Assembly (NCBI GenBank): GCA_023313575.1
Contig: JAJTTP010000027.1
Location: 372,001 to 436,000, forward strand
DNA from: Eutypella sp. D-1
Lineage: Eukaryota > Ascomycota > Sordariomycetes > Xylariales > Diatrypaceae
DNA: 64,000 nucleotides
Direction: 5' to 3'
Shown: piece after piece, positions 10,798-21,176 of the stretch
Layout: each line of letters starts with the position of its first letter
Numbering within the stretch: position 1 is the stretch's first letter
Program-made: the position numbers and the translations under genes
The notes under the pieces: generated by a model
The model's database searches: none
What the model was told of the DNA's origin: nothing
The model's input: the letters and a program-made list of their open reading frames with translations, nothing else

Positions 10798-11895
10798 TGT
10801 GTGTAAGTTCTATCTGTCTTCTCTGTGTTGTAGGTTGGGGATTTGAGTTTCGTTGCCTTTTTCACTTTCTTTCCTGTTGTTGGTTTCCTCCGTCCTTTCG
10901 TTTCACACACAAAGACCCGACGTGCTATTCGTCTTGAAATATCGTGAAATGTCCCGGCGACTTATCAGGGGGGCTGTCGAAAAGAACCAACCTAGGTGAC
11001 TAAAAAGGGTTTACTTACATCTCCGGGAGTGGGGAAATCTCGGAGACGACGCGTCTTTCCCAGCAAGCGAGGGCGGGCTTTTTGGTCAAGAGGGGCCCAG
11101 AACACCAGAACACGGTGACGGCGGAATGACCGATTGGATAATCCCGGGCGAAACTAACTAGGCAGTGTTCTAAAATTTTCTTTCTCTTCACGAGACTCTT
11201 CTCATACCCCGGAAGTGGGAATTGCCAAACTGGGTCAATTCAACAACTACGCCCTCGCACTGACAACTATTGAGCCCCGCGTTCGGACGAATAGACCCGG
11301 CTCGGCCCCTGCGATCGGTAGGTGGGGTTTTGGTGATCCATTGGCTTTTTAGTGTATAGAATAGGTCAGGAGGGCTATCTAAAAAAGGGCAGGATAGGGG
11401 GGTATGGGGAAAGTGTGGATGAGGGGTACGAATTACCACGAATACCGCCCGCCTATCGTCTACCGCCTTGTTGCCCAACATAATAAAGGACTACATACCC
11501 GACTAGTCCGAGTAGTGTCTCTCAGGGTCCGGAAGTTTATTGAATTTAGCCTCGGAAAGCCCAATCTAGTAATCCGATGGCGATCTAATACCCCACATCG
11601 CTACGGCCTGGGCTTCCCCGAGCGTGATGCAATAACTAAGCAAGTATTCCGTAGGGGTTCTTGGGTAAGTAGGCAGGTTAGGTAGGTAAAAGATAGATCT
11701 TCTTTTTTTCTGGTCACGAGCCGGAGAGGAGAGTAAGTAAGCATAGTATAGGAGAAGGCAGAAACGTAAGATAGGAGAGATATTGAGTGGTTACGCACCC
11801 CCTGACGAAATTGCGAGATTGCGAGATTGCAGAACATCACATGCCACACCGAAGTTGAGGAGATCAGTCAGACTCACGATAATATTTCCACAAAA
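10798..11895. promoter_or_regulatory. Divergent promoter region between kinase and RpiB-like gene
   Basis: About 1.1 kb between divergently transcribed starts. A match to the CreA-type SYGGRG consensus (GTGGGG) is at 11029-11034 and a CCTAGGT motif is near 10990. Short open frames here (for example 11404-11685) have no recognisable domain. The sites are weak evidence on their own. Confidence 0.4.
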
Positions 11896-12470
11896 ATGAC
11901 TTCGCCTAAGTGGAAGATCGCCATGGCCTGCGATGTAAGTGTTACGTGGTTGCTTGTTTCATTGAGAAGAGCAATAGGGGGTGGTGGAAAAGTCAAGAGT
12001 ATCTATCTGCTAACCGCTCTCTCTCCTCTTGACTTAAGGACGCGGGCGTAAACTACAAGAACAAAATCAAAGCCGACTTCGAAGCCGACCCGCGCGTCGA
12101 GTCCGTGACGGACGTCGGCAGCCTGACGACAGACGACAAGACGGCGTACCCCCTGCGTGCGGCCGACGCAGCGCGACTCGTGGCCGAGGGCAAGGTGGAC
12201 CGGGCCCTGCTCATCTGCGGCACGGGCCTCGGGGTCGCCATCTCGGCTAACAAGATCAAGGGCGTGCGCGCCGTCACGGCCCACGACAGCTTCTCCGTCG
12301 AGCGCGCCGTCCTCAGCAATAACGCCCAGGTCCTGTGCATGGGCGAACGGGTCATCGGCCTCGAGCTCGCCCGTAGACTGGCGAAGGAGTGGCTTGGTTA
12401 CGTCTTTGACACTAATAGTGCGAGCGCTGCTAAGGTCGCTGCTATCACGGAGCTGGAGAAGGAGTTATAA
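11896..12470 (+). CDS. RpiB/LacAB-type sugar-phosphate isomerase
   Basis: Exons are 11896-11934 and 12039-12470. The intron (GTAAGT donor, CTAAC branch site, AAG acceptor) is phase 0 and splits ACD from DAGVNY, giving 156 residues, typical of Rpi[17 protein letters not shown] (70-85) is the family signature with catalytic Cys73, followed by GVRAVTAHD (88-96). The usual N-terminal D-H-A-G is D-D-A-G here (13-16), a change in the substrate pocket region. RpiB proteins interconvert ribulose- and ribose-5-phosphate; relatives such as bacterial EryI convert D-erythrulose-4-phosphate to D-erythrose-4-phosphate. Fungi normally use the unrelated RpiA for the pentose step, so a special catabolic role is likely (inference). 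It is divergent from the kinase and tandem with the TIM-like gene. Confidence 0.9.
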
Positions 12471-13249
12471 CCCCGGATATTTTGCGTTTATATAGATCGT
12501 GACCTAAGTCGGACGTAAATCCGCCTCGAGGTTTTAGGACAGTTCTGTTGTATACAGTCCGGCTATATCGACCTTTTTAGGATGCTTGAGCCCATAGACA
12601 GCAGCAATACATAAAACAAATAAGGCTTGTATTTGTGCATCGATATTTTTCTACGTGTCTCTGCTATTCCTGTACCTATAAGCTTCCACTTGTAACATCA
12701 GCTACCTAGGTTTCTGCGGTGGCAGCTATCTGAGACGCCATGCGACAGTCTGGTGCCTCAACTAGCACATCCCAGACCCGACCCCACATGGACCCGGACA
12801 ACCACAGAGCTGGGTATGTCCAGTCCGGGCGAAGACGGGGCCGGGGACCGGGAGATCGATTGAAGCTAAGTGTGTGTATATAATAAGTATACCCGACTTA
12901 GGTAGCTTATTTGGATACTTACTCTAGTTCCTAAAAGTTCCCTCTACCAAGACCTAGGTAATGCCAATGAACCAAATCCAATTCCAGGTCTAAAATTATT
13001 CCGTGCTTCATTCAGCACGCTACCCTACCCGGCTACCTGGATCATCTTCAGCCCGCGCCTCGACATCTCCCGGCAGAAGAGTAGAGGCAGGCAGAGGAGA
13101 GAAAAAGAAGCCGGGCATACTTCATTTCATATTCACTGTTACAACTTAGTTGCAGGAGTCACCGAAGGTTCCTCCTACGCGTACCTAGACTCACATGCCG
13201 TCACCCATACATAATCTCTAGGTATACACAGAAACAACCTCCCCCCAAA
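12471..13249. other. Intergenic region with TACCTAGG-type motifs
   Basis: About 0.8 kb with no gene. TACCTAGG and related CCTAGG elements occur near 12704 and 12950. It precedes the TIM-like start at 13250. Confidence 0.5.
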
Positions 13250-14146
13250 ATGGCTTCCACATCCCCGCCATCTGCCCCGCGCCGCCGCCGTCGGCTCGTA
13301 GGCGTATCCACAAAAATGTACTTCTCCTACGCGCAAACCCTCTCCTACGTCTCCCAAGTCCTCGAACACCTGTCCCCCTCCCCCTCCCCCTCCCCCTCCC
13401 CTCCTCTGCACGACCTCATAGACATCTTCATCATCCCCGACCACATAACCCTGGCGGCAGTAGCAGCCCTGCTAAAACCCACCCCCATCCTCCCCGGCGC
13501 CCAAGACGCCCACCACGAAGACCGCGGCGCCGTCACCGGCGCCGTGTCCCCCGCCGTGCTCTCCGAAGCGGGCTGTCGCGTCCTCGAAATCGGACATGCG
13601 GAGCGCAGACGCCTTTTCGGCGAGACTGATGCGGATGTTGCTCGTAAGGCCGTCGCTGCTGTCCGGAATGGCTTGGTGCCGCTTATTTGCATTGGTGAGG
13701 TCACGCGGCCGGGGGTGGGGGTGGTGGAGGCGGCGGCGGCTGCGGTAAACGAATGCAAACCCCAAATCGAAACCGTCCTCTCCGCTCTACCAGACACAGC
13801 AGACGTAATATTAGCCTACGAACCAGTCTGGGCGATCGGCGCCCCGACGCCCGCGGCTCCCGCACACGTCGTCGCTGTCGCGCGCGGTATCCGCGCCCTC
13901 GACTGCGTGAAAGCCCGTGCTGATGGCGCTACTAGGATCGTGTATGGTGGTAGTGCTGGCCCGGGGTTGTTTGCGAAATTTGTGAAGGGGGGTGGGAAAG
14001 GGGAAGGGAAAGGGAAAAGGGAAGGGGAACGGGAAGGGGAGGGGGAAGGGGAAGAGGGGGAGCCTGTGGATGGCCTGTTTTTGGGCCGCTTTGCTCATGA
14101 TCCTGAACAGTTCGTTAGGACTATCCGGGAGGTCGCGGAGGCTTGA
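13250..14146 (+). CDS. Triosephosphate-isomerase-like sugar-phosphate isomerase with low-complexity insertions
   Basis: This single-exon gene encodes 298 residues, longer than the 248-250 of housekeeping TPI. The fold is recognisable from EIGHAERRRLFGE (113-125, with catalytic His116), AYEPVWAIG (189-197, catalytic Glu191) and the phosphate loop YGGSAG (232-237). Lys22 is kept, but the Asn two positions before it in true TPI is Ser20 (GVSTKMYF). GVS-x-KMY and IGHAERR resemble the bacterial EryH/LerI-type L-erythrulose-1-phosphate isomerases more than TPI. Two insertions break the barrel: a Ser-Pro repeat at 42-51 (coded by a CCCCTC-type repeat) and a Gly/Lys/Glu/Arg stretch at 247-271 (from a purine repeat at about 13985-14063). 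A role in C4 sugar catabolism with the kinase and RpiB is inferred. Confidence 0.85.
   Translation: MASTSPPSAPRRRRRLVGVSTKMYFSYAQTLSYVSQVLEHLSPSPSPSPSPPLHDLIDIFIIPDHITLAAVAALLKPTPILPGAQDAHHEDRGAVTGAVSPAVLSEAGCRVLEIGHAERRRLFGETDADVARKAVAAVRNGLVPLICIGEVTRPGVGVVEAAAAAVNECKPQIETVLSALPDTADVILAYEPVWAIGAPTPAAPAHVVAVARGIRALDCVKARADGATRIVYGGSAGPGLFAKFVKGGGKGEGKGKREGEREGEGEGEEGEPVDGLFLGRFAHDPEQFVRTIREVAEA
13985..14063 (+). repeat. Purine-rich (GGGAAA/GGGGAA) imperfect repeat inside the TIM-like gene
   Basis: About 80 bp of almost pure purine, built from GGGAAG and GGGGAA units. It stays in frame and codes for the 247-271 Gly/Lys/Glu/Arg insertion. It is probably a slippage-expanded simple repeat. A pentamer repeat (TGGGA)n follows just after the stop, at about 14184-14211. 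Confidence 0.8.
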
Positions 14147-15057
14147 GCACGGTAGGGTGGGGGGGGATGGGAGATACGGCCGTGATGGGATGGGATGGGA
14201 TGGGATGGGATTGGTTTGCATCGTGAAGGGCGACCGATAGCTAGGATTGCCAGCCGCGCCTTCGTTGGTAATTGGTCACGTTTCTACACAGAAAGAACTC
14301 CAAACCATCGCATCGCCCGTCTTGCTACCAACAAACAGCAAAAGCTAGCATTACAATCCCAACGCTCGCTAACCTCACTCACGCTAGCTATGTACTCCTA
14401 TATCATAGCGTACCAAGTCCCATCAAAACGACAAAGTCGCCCGCCTGCTCCAAGACGAGATTACTGCGTACAGAACAAAAACAACACAGTCCACAGACAT
14501 ACATAATCCCATATCGAAAAAAAAAACTGCCTGGCATTTTTATCCAAAAAAATATGGGAGCCATCCATCCATCTTATCTCGTATACATACATATATATAT
14601 ATACATGTGGGGCTGAGGTAAACCTCGCCCGCTCCTCCTTTCCTTGATAAGAATCATAGGATGATGGTGAAGATGATAGAGGCCTTCTTCTTCTTCTTGC
14701 TCCTTCTCGTCGTGCCCTGTCCCGACCGGTCTGGTCGGCTATGGCTATAAAAAATGGAGAGGTTGTATCTAGGTAGTAAGGTAGGAATAACAACTATAAC
14801 GCTTCGATGGGGTATCTTCTTTTTTCTTTCAAAAAAAAAAAAAAAAAAAAACACGCACCCACCCACACAATTCCAACCACCCCCACCCTCCTTGGCATTT
14901 CGCTTCCGCTTCCGCTCTACCGTGTCGTAAGCCTGAAAAAAAAAAATTGAAGATACAAACTCTCCAACTCTCGCTGTGGTTTCTATAAGTGTGAATTTTC
15001 CCCCCCCTTCTCTTCCCCCTTGCCAATACACATCTTATGTGAGTTGCATCAGGCGAT
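14147..15057. other. Convergent 3' intergenic region with simple repeats
   Basis: About 0.9 kb between stops. It holds a (TGGGA)n run at about 14184-14211, an AT-dinucleotide run near 14590-14602 and long poly-A at about 14829-14850. No gene is visible. Confidence 0.55.
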
Positions 15058-18000
15058 CTAGTTGAGAACCCACTCGGTTCCCCTCTTGACGTACTTGTCC
15101 ATCAGCATGCTGAGGTCGAGCAGGACGAACCGGCAGATGTAGAAGCCGAAGAATTCCGCTGCGTGCCTAGTGCACAGCTCCAATCCCACCTGGGTCTTGT
15201 CGGCGTGGCGGAGACCGGGGTCGTCTACCTGGCGGGCGATTTGATCTACAGGGCCGGTTTGTTAGTAAAGGCCATCCATCAGATGATAAGATGATGAAAG
15301 AGGAGAGAGAAAACGTACCAACTGTCTGAGCAGCGTCGAACAGCCGCGCCAGGCTCGCCATGTATCCGCCATACGGCCCATCGAACCTCACCGACGCTAC
15401 GTCCCTCTTAGCAGGCCTACTGCTAGGATGGGGTACCATCGGCAGGCTCGGGATGGTCCCGCTGCCTGTAGTCGGCGCACCACCGAGAACCTCCTTCTCG
15501 TTGATCGTGCCGCCTCCGTTGCCGCTGTTGCTCTTCGGCCCATACGCGCTCGTCAGGTTCACCGCCGACCCTTTACTACGGAGCCTGCGCCAACTGAATG
15601 CGCCTTTGCTGCTCACGCTGGCGCTCCGCGGCACCGACGGCGCGGCCTGTTCTCCGTCCTTGTCGCTGAAGCTCGGACCTACCTCATTGCCCAGCTTGCG
15701 GGTCAGGGTAGACTGGACGATCTCGAGGATATTCTCTAAGCCCTGCATCTCCTCAAGCATGGCGTCTGCGTCGGTGCTATCGACCCTGCCAAGCTTCAGG
15801 AGGGCGGCAGTCAGAAGGTCGCACTGCGCCATCTTATCTTCGAGGTTGCGGAGCTTGACGCCCTTGACCTTCCAGGCTTCGCGGGGGATAAACAGCTTAT
15901 TAGTCAGATATCCGCCCTTGGGATTCGCGAGCGTCTGGTAGAGGGCGCGCATGAGCCAGAACGGCCGGAGCATGACGTCCGCAGGGCAAGGCTCGAGGGG
16001 TAGCGGGACATCCGAAGACCGCTGGTTCGTCGAAGTGGGGGACTGGGGCGTCGCCACGTGGAAATCCGCATCGAAGAGGTATAGCCCACCCACGCCCACC
16101 GCGGACTTGTCCCGGAAAGAGGTGATCAATGGCGTTTGCGGTATCGCGGGCATCGATCCCTGGCGCATAAGCGAGCTGTTTGTGGGTTGTTGACTTAAAG
16201 GAGTGAGAGGGGAAAGCTCGTTGCTATCCTCCATATTCGTTACAGATAACTGGCGTTGCTTCAGGTTCTTCAAACTCGACGAGGAAAAGTTGGTGTGAAG
16301 GTTAGGGCGGAACATGGACGGTGAGTCGGTTCGATCTTCGTCCTCTTCTGGAATCGCTGCTCCGGTAGGGCGGGATGTGGGTGAGGTTGCCTCATCGGCA
16401 TCCGAATGGCCCCTAGCCCGTGGAGAAGAGGAGCGCGCTGAGAAGATTCCTGGGCGTGTCGACGTTGCTGATTGGGCTTGTGCCTGTTGTCTCTGCTGCA
16501 CAATATAGTTGCCAGTTTTCGGCTGGGCCGTGGCCGGGGCTGTGGCTTGCTCCGGGGTGCCGGGTTGTGTCTCAATCTTAAGCTGTCCTGCGTTTCGTCC
16601 CGACAAACGTCGTGTCCTCACCCCAGGGGTCGTCTGCGTTGGTGGAATTTTGGGCAGGCCTTGAGACGGAGGCAAAGAGGGGGGCGTGCCCTTTGGCCCG
16701 GGGGCCGGTGACGGCAGTTCAGTTACAGTGGACAACGTCGTAGTGGCCGTCGGCGGATTCGAACCCATAGAACTATGCCACGTCCGGCTGGTGTGAGAGC
16801 TCGAGCTCGACTCCCTCGCCGTGCTGCTCGACGTCTGTTTCGATTGTTGGCTAAAAGAGTAGTCGCCCATGACGAAGTCGCTAGTGATCTCGTCGAGAAT
16901 ACGCTCCTCCTCCTCGTCCGAGTCGTTGCCATCGTATACAACGCCAAATGTCTGTGAGTCGCCACTCGCGGTGACCCGTCTTTGGCGTTCCTTTTCGCGC
17001 GCGAATTCTATCGCCGCCTCCCGTTCTGTCTGTCGAACTCGCTCCTTCGCAAGTTCTACCTTTCGCATCGAATTCGCAACTTGGTCATCATGGTCATAAT
17101 TCATATCGCTTGGTTCCATGGGTTCGTATCCGTCATCATAAGCAGCCTCGACCGCAGCGTCGAGCGCGGCATCAAACTCCGCCTCCGTGTTGGCACTAGC
17201 GCCACGAATATGCTTCCTCCTAACGCCTAACGAGGATGTTCTAGAGTGAACAGAAGAAGTGACAGAGCCTCCAGATTCATCAATGGGGTCGAGCCAAGAC
17301 ACCGATTCATGACTAGGGTTTCGGGTGTGGCCCCTGGAACGGCTATCTGCACTTAGCCGGTCCGATGGCAGAGAGAAATCCCGACGGACGACTGCATCCG
17401 GACTCGATGCTCTGGTCGGCGAAATAGGCCTGCGGGGAGACAATGGCGCAGGCATGTATGAAGGATCATCCGCGCGGGAAACGGACAAGTTCGACCCCTC
17501 AAAATTCCGACGCATTGGTGAAAAAGAAGACTGTAGGGGGGAACGTTGCGCGGCAGGCCCTGGCGGCGTGCCTAGTCGCGAGGCATCCAGGGTCGGTAAT
17601 CTGCGAGGAGACGCAGGAGAGCTCGTGGCCCCCGTAGCTATAGGTGAATCATTTCCGTTGAACCTCGTAGCGGAGGCAGCATGGATCTCGGCAGGCTCTT
17701 CTAATTCGCCGTCGCTGGATTCGTAGGCGGCGGTGGCGGCATAGTCCAGGCTCTCGGGCCTCGCGGGTAATTCCTTATCGCTCGGGTCTTGCTCGGGTAT
17801 CATCGAATCCAGCTCGTCTATCCGAGCCGTGTACGTTCCTCGCTTTTTTAAAAAAAAAAAAAGAAAAAAGATGGAGAGTTAGCTGAGGTCAAGCCGAACG
17901 CACACAGCACAAGCGATTGGATTCAGAAACAAACACGGTGACCAGACTTACAATTGCTTCTAGCTTCTTCCTGTCCTCATCGCCTGTCGTCCTTGCCAAA

Positions 18001-21000
18001 ACCTGGTGCAGCAATTCGCATGCTTCCATGTACGACTTCCGGGCACCTTCATAGTTCTGAGCGTTGTCTAATTGGACGGCGGTATTCGCCTTGGCCAGCG
18101 CCTTGGACAGCATGGCTTTTTGTGAGGGCTTGGACCGCTTTTCTGCCTTGGGGGATTCGGCAGGGGCGCCGCCGCCGCCCAAGACAGTTGACGATTTATT
18201 CCTGACGTGACCGCGCATTGTGCCGGGAACGAGGGGTGCGGCCGGGAGTAGGGCGGGGGTATTTCCTCGAGTATCCGTGTGAGACGATGTATCGGTGCGA
18301 TCGGCTAGCGCATCCGCAATGTTGTTGTTAGGATTAGTATTCGAGTCTGCACTGTTCCGGCTAGAGATGGCTGAGCCTGAGGCGCTCCCAATTGCCGAAC
18401 TGGGCTGACGCAACGCCGAGAGTGCGGAGTCGGATTGTAGAGGTAGAGAAGTCGGGTCGGCGTCGAGCGGTGGCAGAGATACGATGGGAGGAAGATTCGG
18501 GGCGGGGACACGTGGAGGCGGACGCGCGGATGCCGGGGGTGGGGACGGTCGCGGGGGAGGTTGACCTTTAGCTCGGCTGAGTTGGGATGGCGACAGACCT
18601 CCGAGGGAACTCGTACTCGAGACTCGTCGCTTGGCGAGTTTACGGGGCGAGGAGTTGTTGCGGAAGGATTGCGCGATGGAGGAGGAAGACGGCGAATCAG
18701 CTCCCGGCGAATGTTTTGCCAAATGCTGCAATTGATGTTGGTGGTGTTGTTGTGCAAGGTAGGCGATGCTATCGATGCTCAGGCGACGCGAAGAAGCCGA
18801 GGAAGTGGTGTGATGGTGCTGATAGGGTTGTTGGTAGGGTTGCTGGTAGGATTGCTGGTAGGGTGAGCGGTATTGGTGAAACCCTGTCTGCTCGAGGGTA
18901 GTAGTAGGACTACGGTTTATCGTCGAGGTAGTAGAGGCGGACCAGCGGTTGAGATTTCGAAAACCCTCACTAACCGGCGTCAGATCGGCGAAGTTATCGT
19001 GATCCTCGGGTTGAGTTGTAGTAGCAGTAGTAGCAGCAGCAGTAGTAGTAGTAGTATTATCACTACTAGACTCGGTCAATGGATCGGGGACGGGGACGGG
19101 GACGGGAACGACGGAGGAAATTGGATCATGGCCGAGATGGTCGAGATGGTCGAGACGGTCGAGACGGTTGAGACGCTCTAAGGGGACGTTGATGGCGAGA
19201 TCTGGTTTGGGGGGATTGGAAGTGGAACCAGGACCCTTGTCCACCTTGTCAACCTTGTCAGTCTTGTCAACCCTGTTCTTTTTGATATTTTGGTTATTTT
19301 GGTTAACCTTGTCAGTTTTGTCAGTAGTTACCTTGTCAGTGGTTACCTTGTCAGTCGTAGTGGATGTGGATTCGGTAATGGCACTACCCGCCTTCGCATT
19401 GACCCTCGAAGAAGAAGACACAGACGGGGATGCGAATGCAGAAGTCGATGCGAATGCAGAAGTCGATGCGAATGTCGATGTAGTATGAGGTGAAGGAGCG
19501 GACGGCGGTGATGGTGAGGATGTTGCCGGATTTTTGTTGTTGTTTTTATTATTATTGGATCGAATATAATCGCGTTGAGGCGGCGGTAAGAGAGATGACG
19601 ATCGTGGACCAATGCGAGGGGGGTGACCGCGATTAATTGAATAATTGGGAGTTGTGAAAGTAATTGTCGTGGGACTGGGGGAATTGGGATTGGAATTGGA
19701 ATTGAAATCGGCGGTGGTGGCGGCGGTGTTGTTGTTAGTGGAAAATGGAGGAGTGGCTTGAGGTGGTATTGGTGTTGGTTTTGGTGTAGAAGAGAATTTA
19801 GAAGAAGTAGAAGTAGAATAGGAAGAAGCCGAAGCCGATGAAGCGGATGCGGATGCAGTGAAGGTAACGCCAGTGCCAGTGCCAATCCCAGTGGCAGGTG
19901 CAGTCGCTGCAGTAGATGCTGCAGTAGATGCTGCAGTAGTAGCAGTAGTAGATACAAATGCAGGTGAGGAAGGTGAAGTCGAGGTCGAGGTCGAGGTCGA
20001 GGTCAAAGAGGTCCCTCCTCCTCCTCCTCCTCCTCCAGTAGTAGCGCCGGCGGCAGAGGTGGAGATGCTCTTCTTGCTTGGATTGGTGCAGGTCCTGGTG
20101 CTGCTACTACTACTATTACCACTACTACTACTAATTTGTCCGCCACCAGCAGCAGTAGCAGCAGTAGCTTGTATATGTAGTTCGGTACCCCGGTCTATAG
20201 TGGGATCTCCACCACTTGCCAAGGTATTTTGACCCCGGTGATGACTTGGATTTGGATGGGGATTGGGATTGGGATCCAGGTAGTCGCTCCCGGTCTGGAT
20301 TTCACTCCGATTCCGACTTCGACTTCGACTTCCCTCTCTCTTCTGCTGCTGCTGCGGTCGTGCTTGCCGTTCCCGTTCTCGTTCCCGTTCTCGTTCCCGG
20401 TCCCGATTGTTGTTGTTGTTGTTGAACTTTTGATGATGGTGCTGCGAGTCGTTGTAACTTCCTGCCCCGGACTCCCGGTGATCATCGCCAATCCCTATCC
20501 CTACCCCGATGCCGAAATTGTTACCGACGTGATTACCGATGTTGCTGCTGCTGCTGGCGCTGCCAAATTCTGCAGTTGTTGTTGTTCCAAATCCAGGTCC
20601 CGCTGCGCTAGCATTAGCATCCCTATTAGCGGCCTGCAAGTAGTTCCCCAAATTTAGTTTCAATCCCTCTCCACCACTACCACCACTACCACCCTCAGCG
20701 TCTCTCCCCTTATATTGTTGCGCCGCAGTCGGTTCCCTATCCCGAGCAGCGGGAGACCGCGACTTCGACGAGCGGCCTGATCGCGATACCACCCGAGAAA
20801 GTCGGAATCGCGAAGTCGCGGCTGTAATAGTTTTGTGCTGCTTAGAAGAAGAGTCCTTATCTCCTCCTCCTGATTGCCCCCCTGCCGGTTGAGTCGAGGA
20901 GGAAGAGGGGATTCGATTCTCCAACGACGAATTCGGTAGTAGCTGCTGATGATGGTGATGAGTGGGGGGTTGAGGAGGCCTTGATGATCCTCCTGAAGCC

Positions 21001-21176
21001 GATGGCGATGGCGTCCGATGGCTATGGATCCTGTCCTGGTGTCGGTATTGTGTTTGTGTATGCTGTTGTTGTTGTTGTGGTTGTTGTGTTTCGGATGGGA
21101 AATTGGAATCGAGGGGGAGAAGGGGGACACTGGAATGGACGGTGGTCACATACGAATAAGGTGGTGAAGGCGGCAT
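15058..21176 (-). CDS. Giant MIT-domain protein, serine/threonine-rich
   Basis: Three exons join in frame: 21176-17952, 17842-15319 and 15245-15058, giving 1978 residues. Intron 1 (GTAAGT; CTAAC branch; long T tract; AAG) is phase 0, intron 2 (GTACGT; TAG) is phase 1. The MIT (microtubule-interacting and trafficking) helical hairpin, about residues 1015-1090, is itself split by intron 1: KKLEAI joins to RGTYTARIDELD. MIT domains bind ESCRT-III tails and are found in Vps4-type trafficking proteins. The first 1000 residues are extreme low complexity (runs of Ser, Thr, Asn, Gln, Pro, and TTDKV/DKV repeats). After residue 1090 the chain is again Ser/Pro-rich. About 1650-1800 holds a more ordered part with RPFWLMRALYQTL and GGYLTNKLF, which looks conserved. 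I do not recognise a named orthologue. An endosomal role is inferred only from MIT. Confidence 0.85.
19010..20430. repeat. Cluster of coding micro- and minisatellites
   Basis: Within exon 1 of the MIT gene many in-frame repeats crowd together. They include AGT/AGC triplets (about 19014-19060), CTTGTCAGT-type units (about 19235-19360), an 18-bp unit repeated about three times (about 19429-19482), a 12-bp GCTGCAGTAGAT unit (about 19906-19945), GAGGTC hexamers (about 19977-20005), a CCT run (about 20010-20035) and GTTCTCGTTCCC units (about 20370-20405). All keep the frame, so they change protein length without disrupting it. Confidence 0.8.

Noticed and set aside
13250..14146. Calling this gene the housekeeping triosephosphate isomerase
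   Set aside because: The Asn of the Asn-x-Lys pair is missing, the signature is GHAERR and large insertions are present; neighbours also suggest a special pathway.
16740..16770. GGATTCGAACCC-like stretch resembling a tRNA T-arm
   Set aside because: It lies inside the MIT coding exon and no acceptor, D or anticodon arms can be placed around it.
19010..20430. Regular short repeats that could suggest a CRISPR array or minisatellite locus
   Set aside because: Units are 3-18 bp, in frame and translated; there are no unique spacers, and the host is eukaryotic.
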